From Dolomedes plantarius (Eukaryota; Arthropoda; Arachnida; Araneae; Dolomedidae), in contig OU015490.1 of NCBI GenBank assembly GCA_907164885.2, forward strand, positions 235,054,332-235,118,331: a DNA stretch of 64,000 nt, read 5' to 3'. This document shows, in pieces, positions 63,962-64,000 of this stretch. The notes below the pieces were generated by a model. That model made no database searches. It saw nothing but the letters and a program-made list of their open reading frames with translations, and had not been told where the DNA came from. The number at the start of each line of letters is the position of its first letter. The stretch's first letter is position 1. Both the position numbers and the translations under genes were made by a program.

Positions 63962-64000
63962 TTAACCCTTCTAATACCATGGGGTCACTAGTGACCCAAT
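63962..64000. mobile_element. piggyBac-like left terminus at the window edge
   Basis: TTAACCCTTCTAATACCATG is followed by the perfect palindrome GGGTCACTAGTGACCC. The TTAACCCT start and subterminal palindrome are typical of piggyBac-like ends. The rest lies outside the window. Confidence 0.55.

Overview
The window is AT-rich eukaryotic DNA, most likely from an arthropod; a chelicerate such as a spider is plausible, but this is inferred only from the transposon families and long (TA)n tracts. Nothing looks bacterial or plasmid-like: there are no operons, ribosome binding sites or dense reading frames. I found no intact host protein gene. Nearly all recognisable coding sequence belongs to mobile elements, most of them broken.

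Layout. 1-8.4 kb: a decayed pogo/Tigger element, a candidate LTR-like segment, tRNA-derived SINEs, a T-rich minisatellite and one possible promoter near 6.5 kb. 8.4-10.6 kb: an internally deleted piggyBac-like element with a small hAT MITE in its coding region, then a 725-bp TTAA-flanked MITE. 11.3-17.9 kb: a DD41D mariner relic, a SINE, a Tc1-like element, and a second DD41D mariner that sits in a (TA)n tract and was itself invaded by a piggyBac-like and then a hAT-like element. 18-37 kb: a Ty3/gypsy integrase fragment, a mariner with 184-bp inverted ends, more SINEs, microsatellites, a second TTAA MITE containing a hAT relic, a short mariner and a Tigger-like remnant. 37.37-50.57 kb: 46 head-to-tail copies of a 287-bp satellite monomer with exact spacing and visible higher-order block structure. 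50.6-54.1 kb: partial direct and inverted satellite pieces, unrecognised DNA, and a LINE 3' end between (TA)n tracts. 56.3-60.3 kb: a solo LTR abutting a nearly complete LTR element that encodes only a Gag-like protein. 60.4-64 kb: a third DD41D mariner, a SINE, a 251-bp TTAA MITE, a microsatellite and a piggyBac-like end at the window edge.

The most notable items are the satellite array with multi-monomer duplications and its flanking inverted fragment, the young Gag-only LTR element with a Lys-tRNA-type primer site, the mariner whose left end is an inverted copy of its own 3' coding end, and the pair of TTAA MITEs whose lengths agree once a nested hAT is removed. These are genome-evolution features. 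I see no convincing new multi-gene system.
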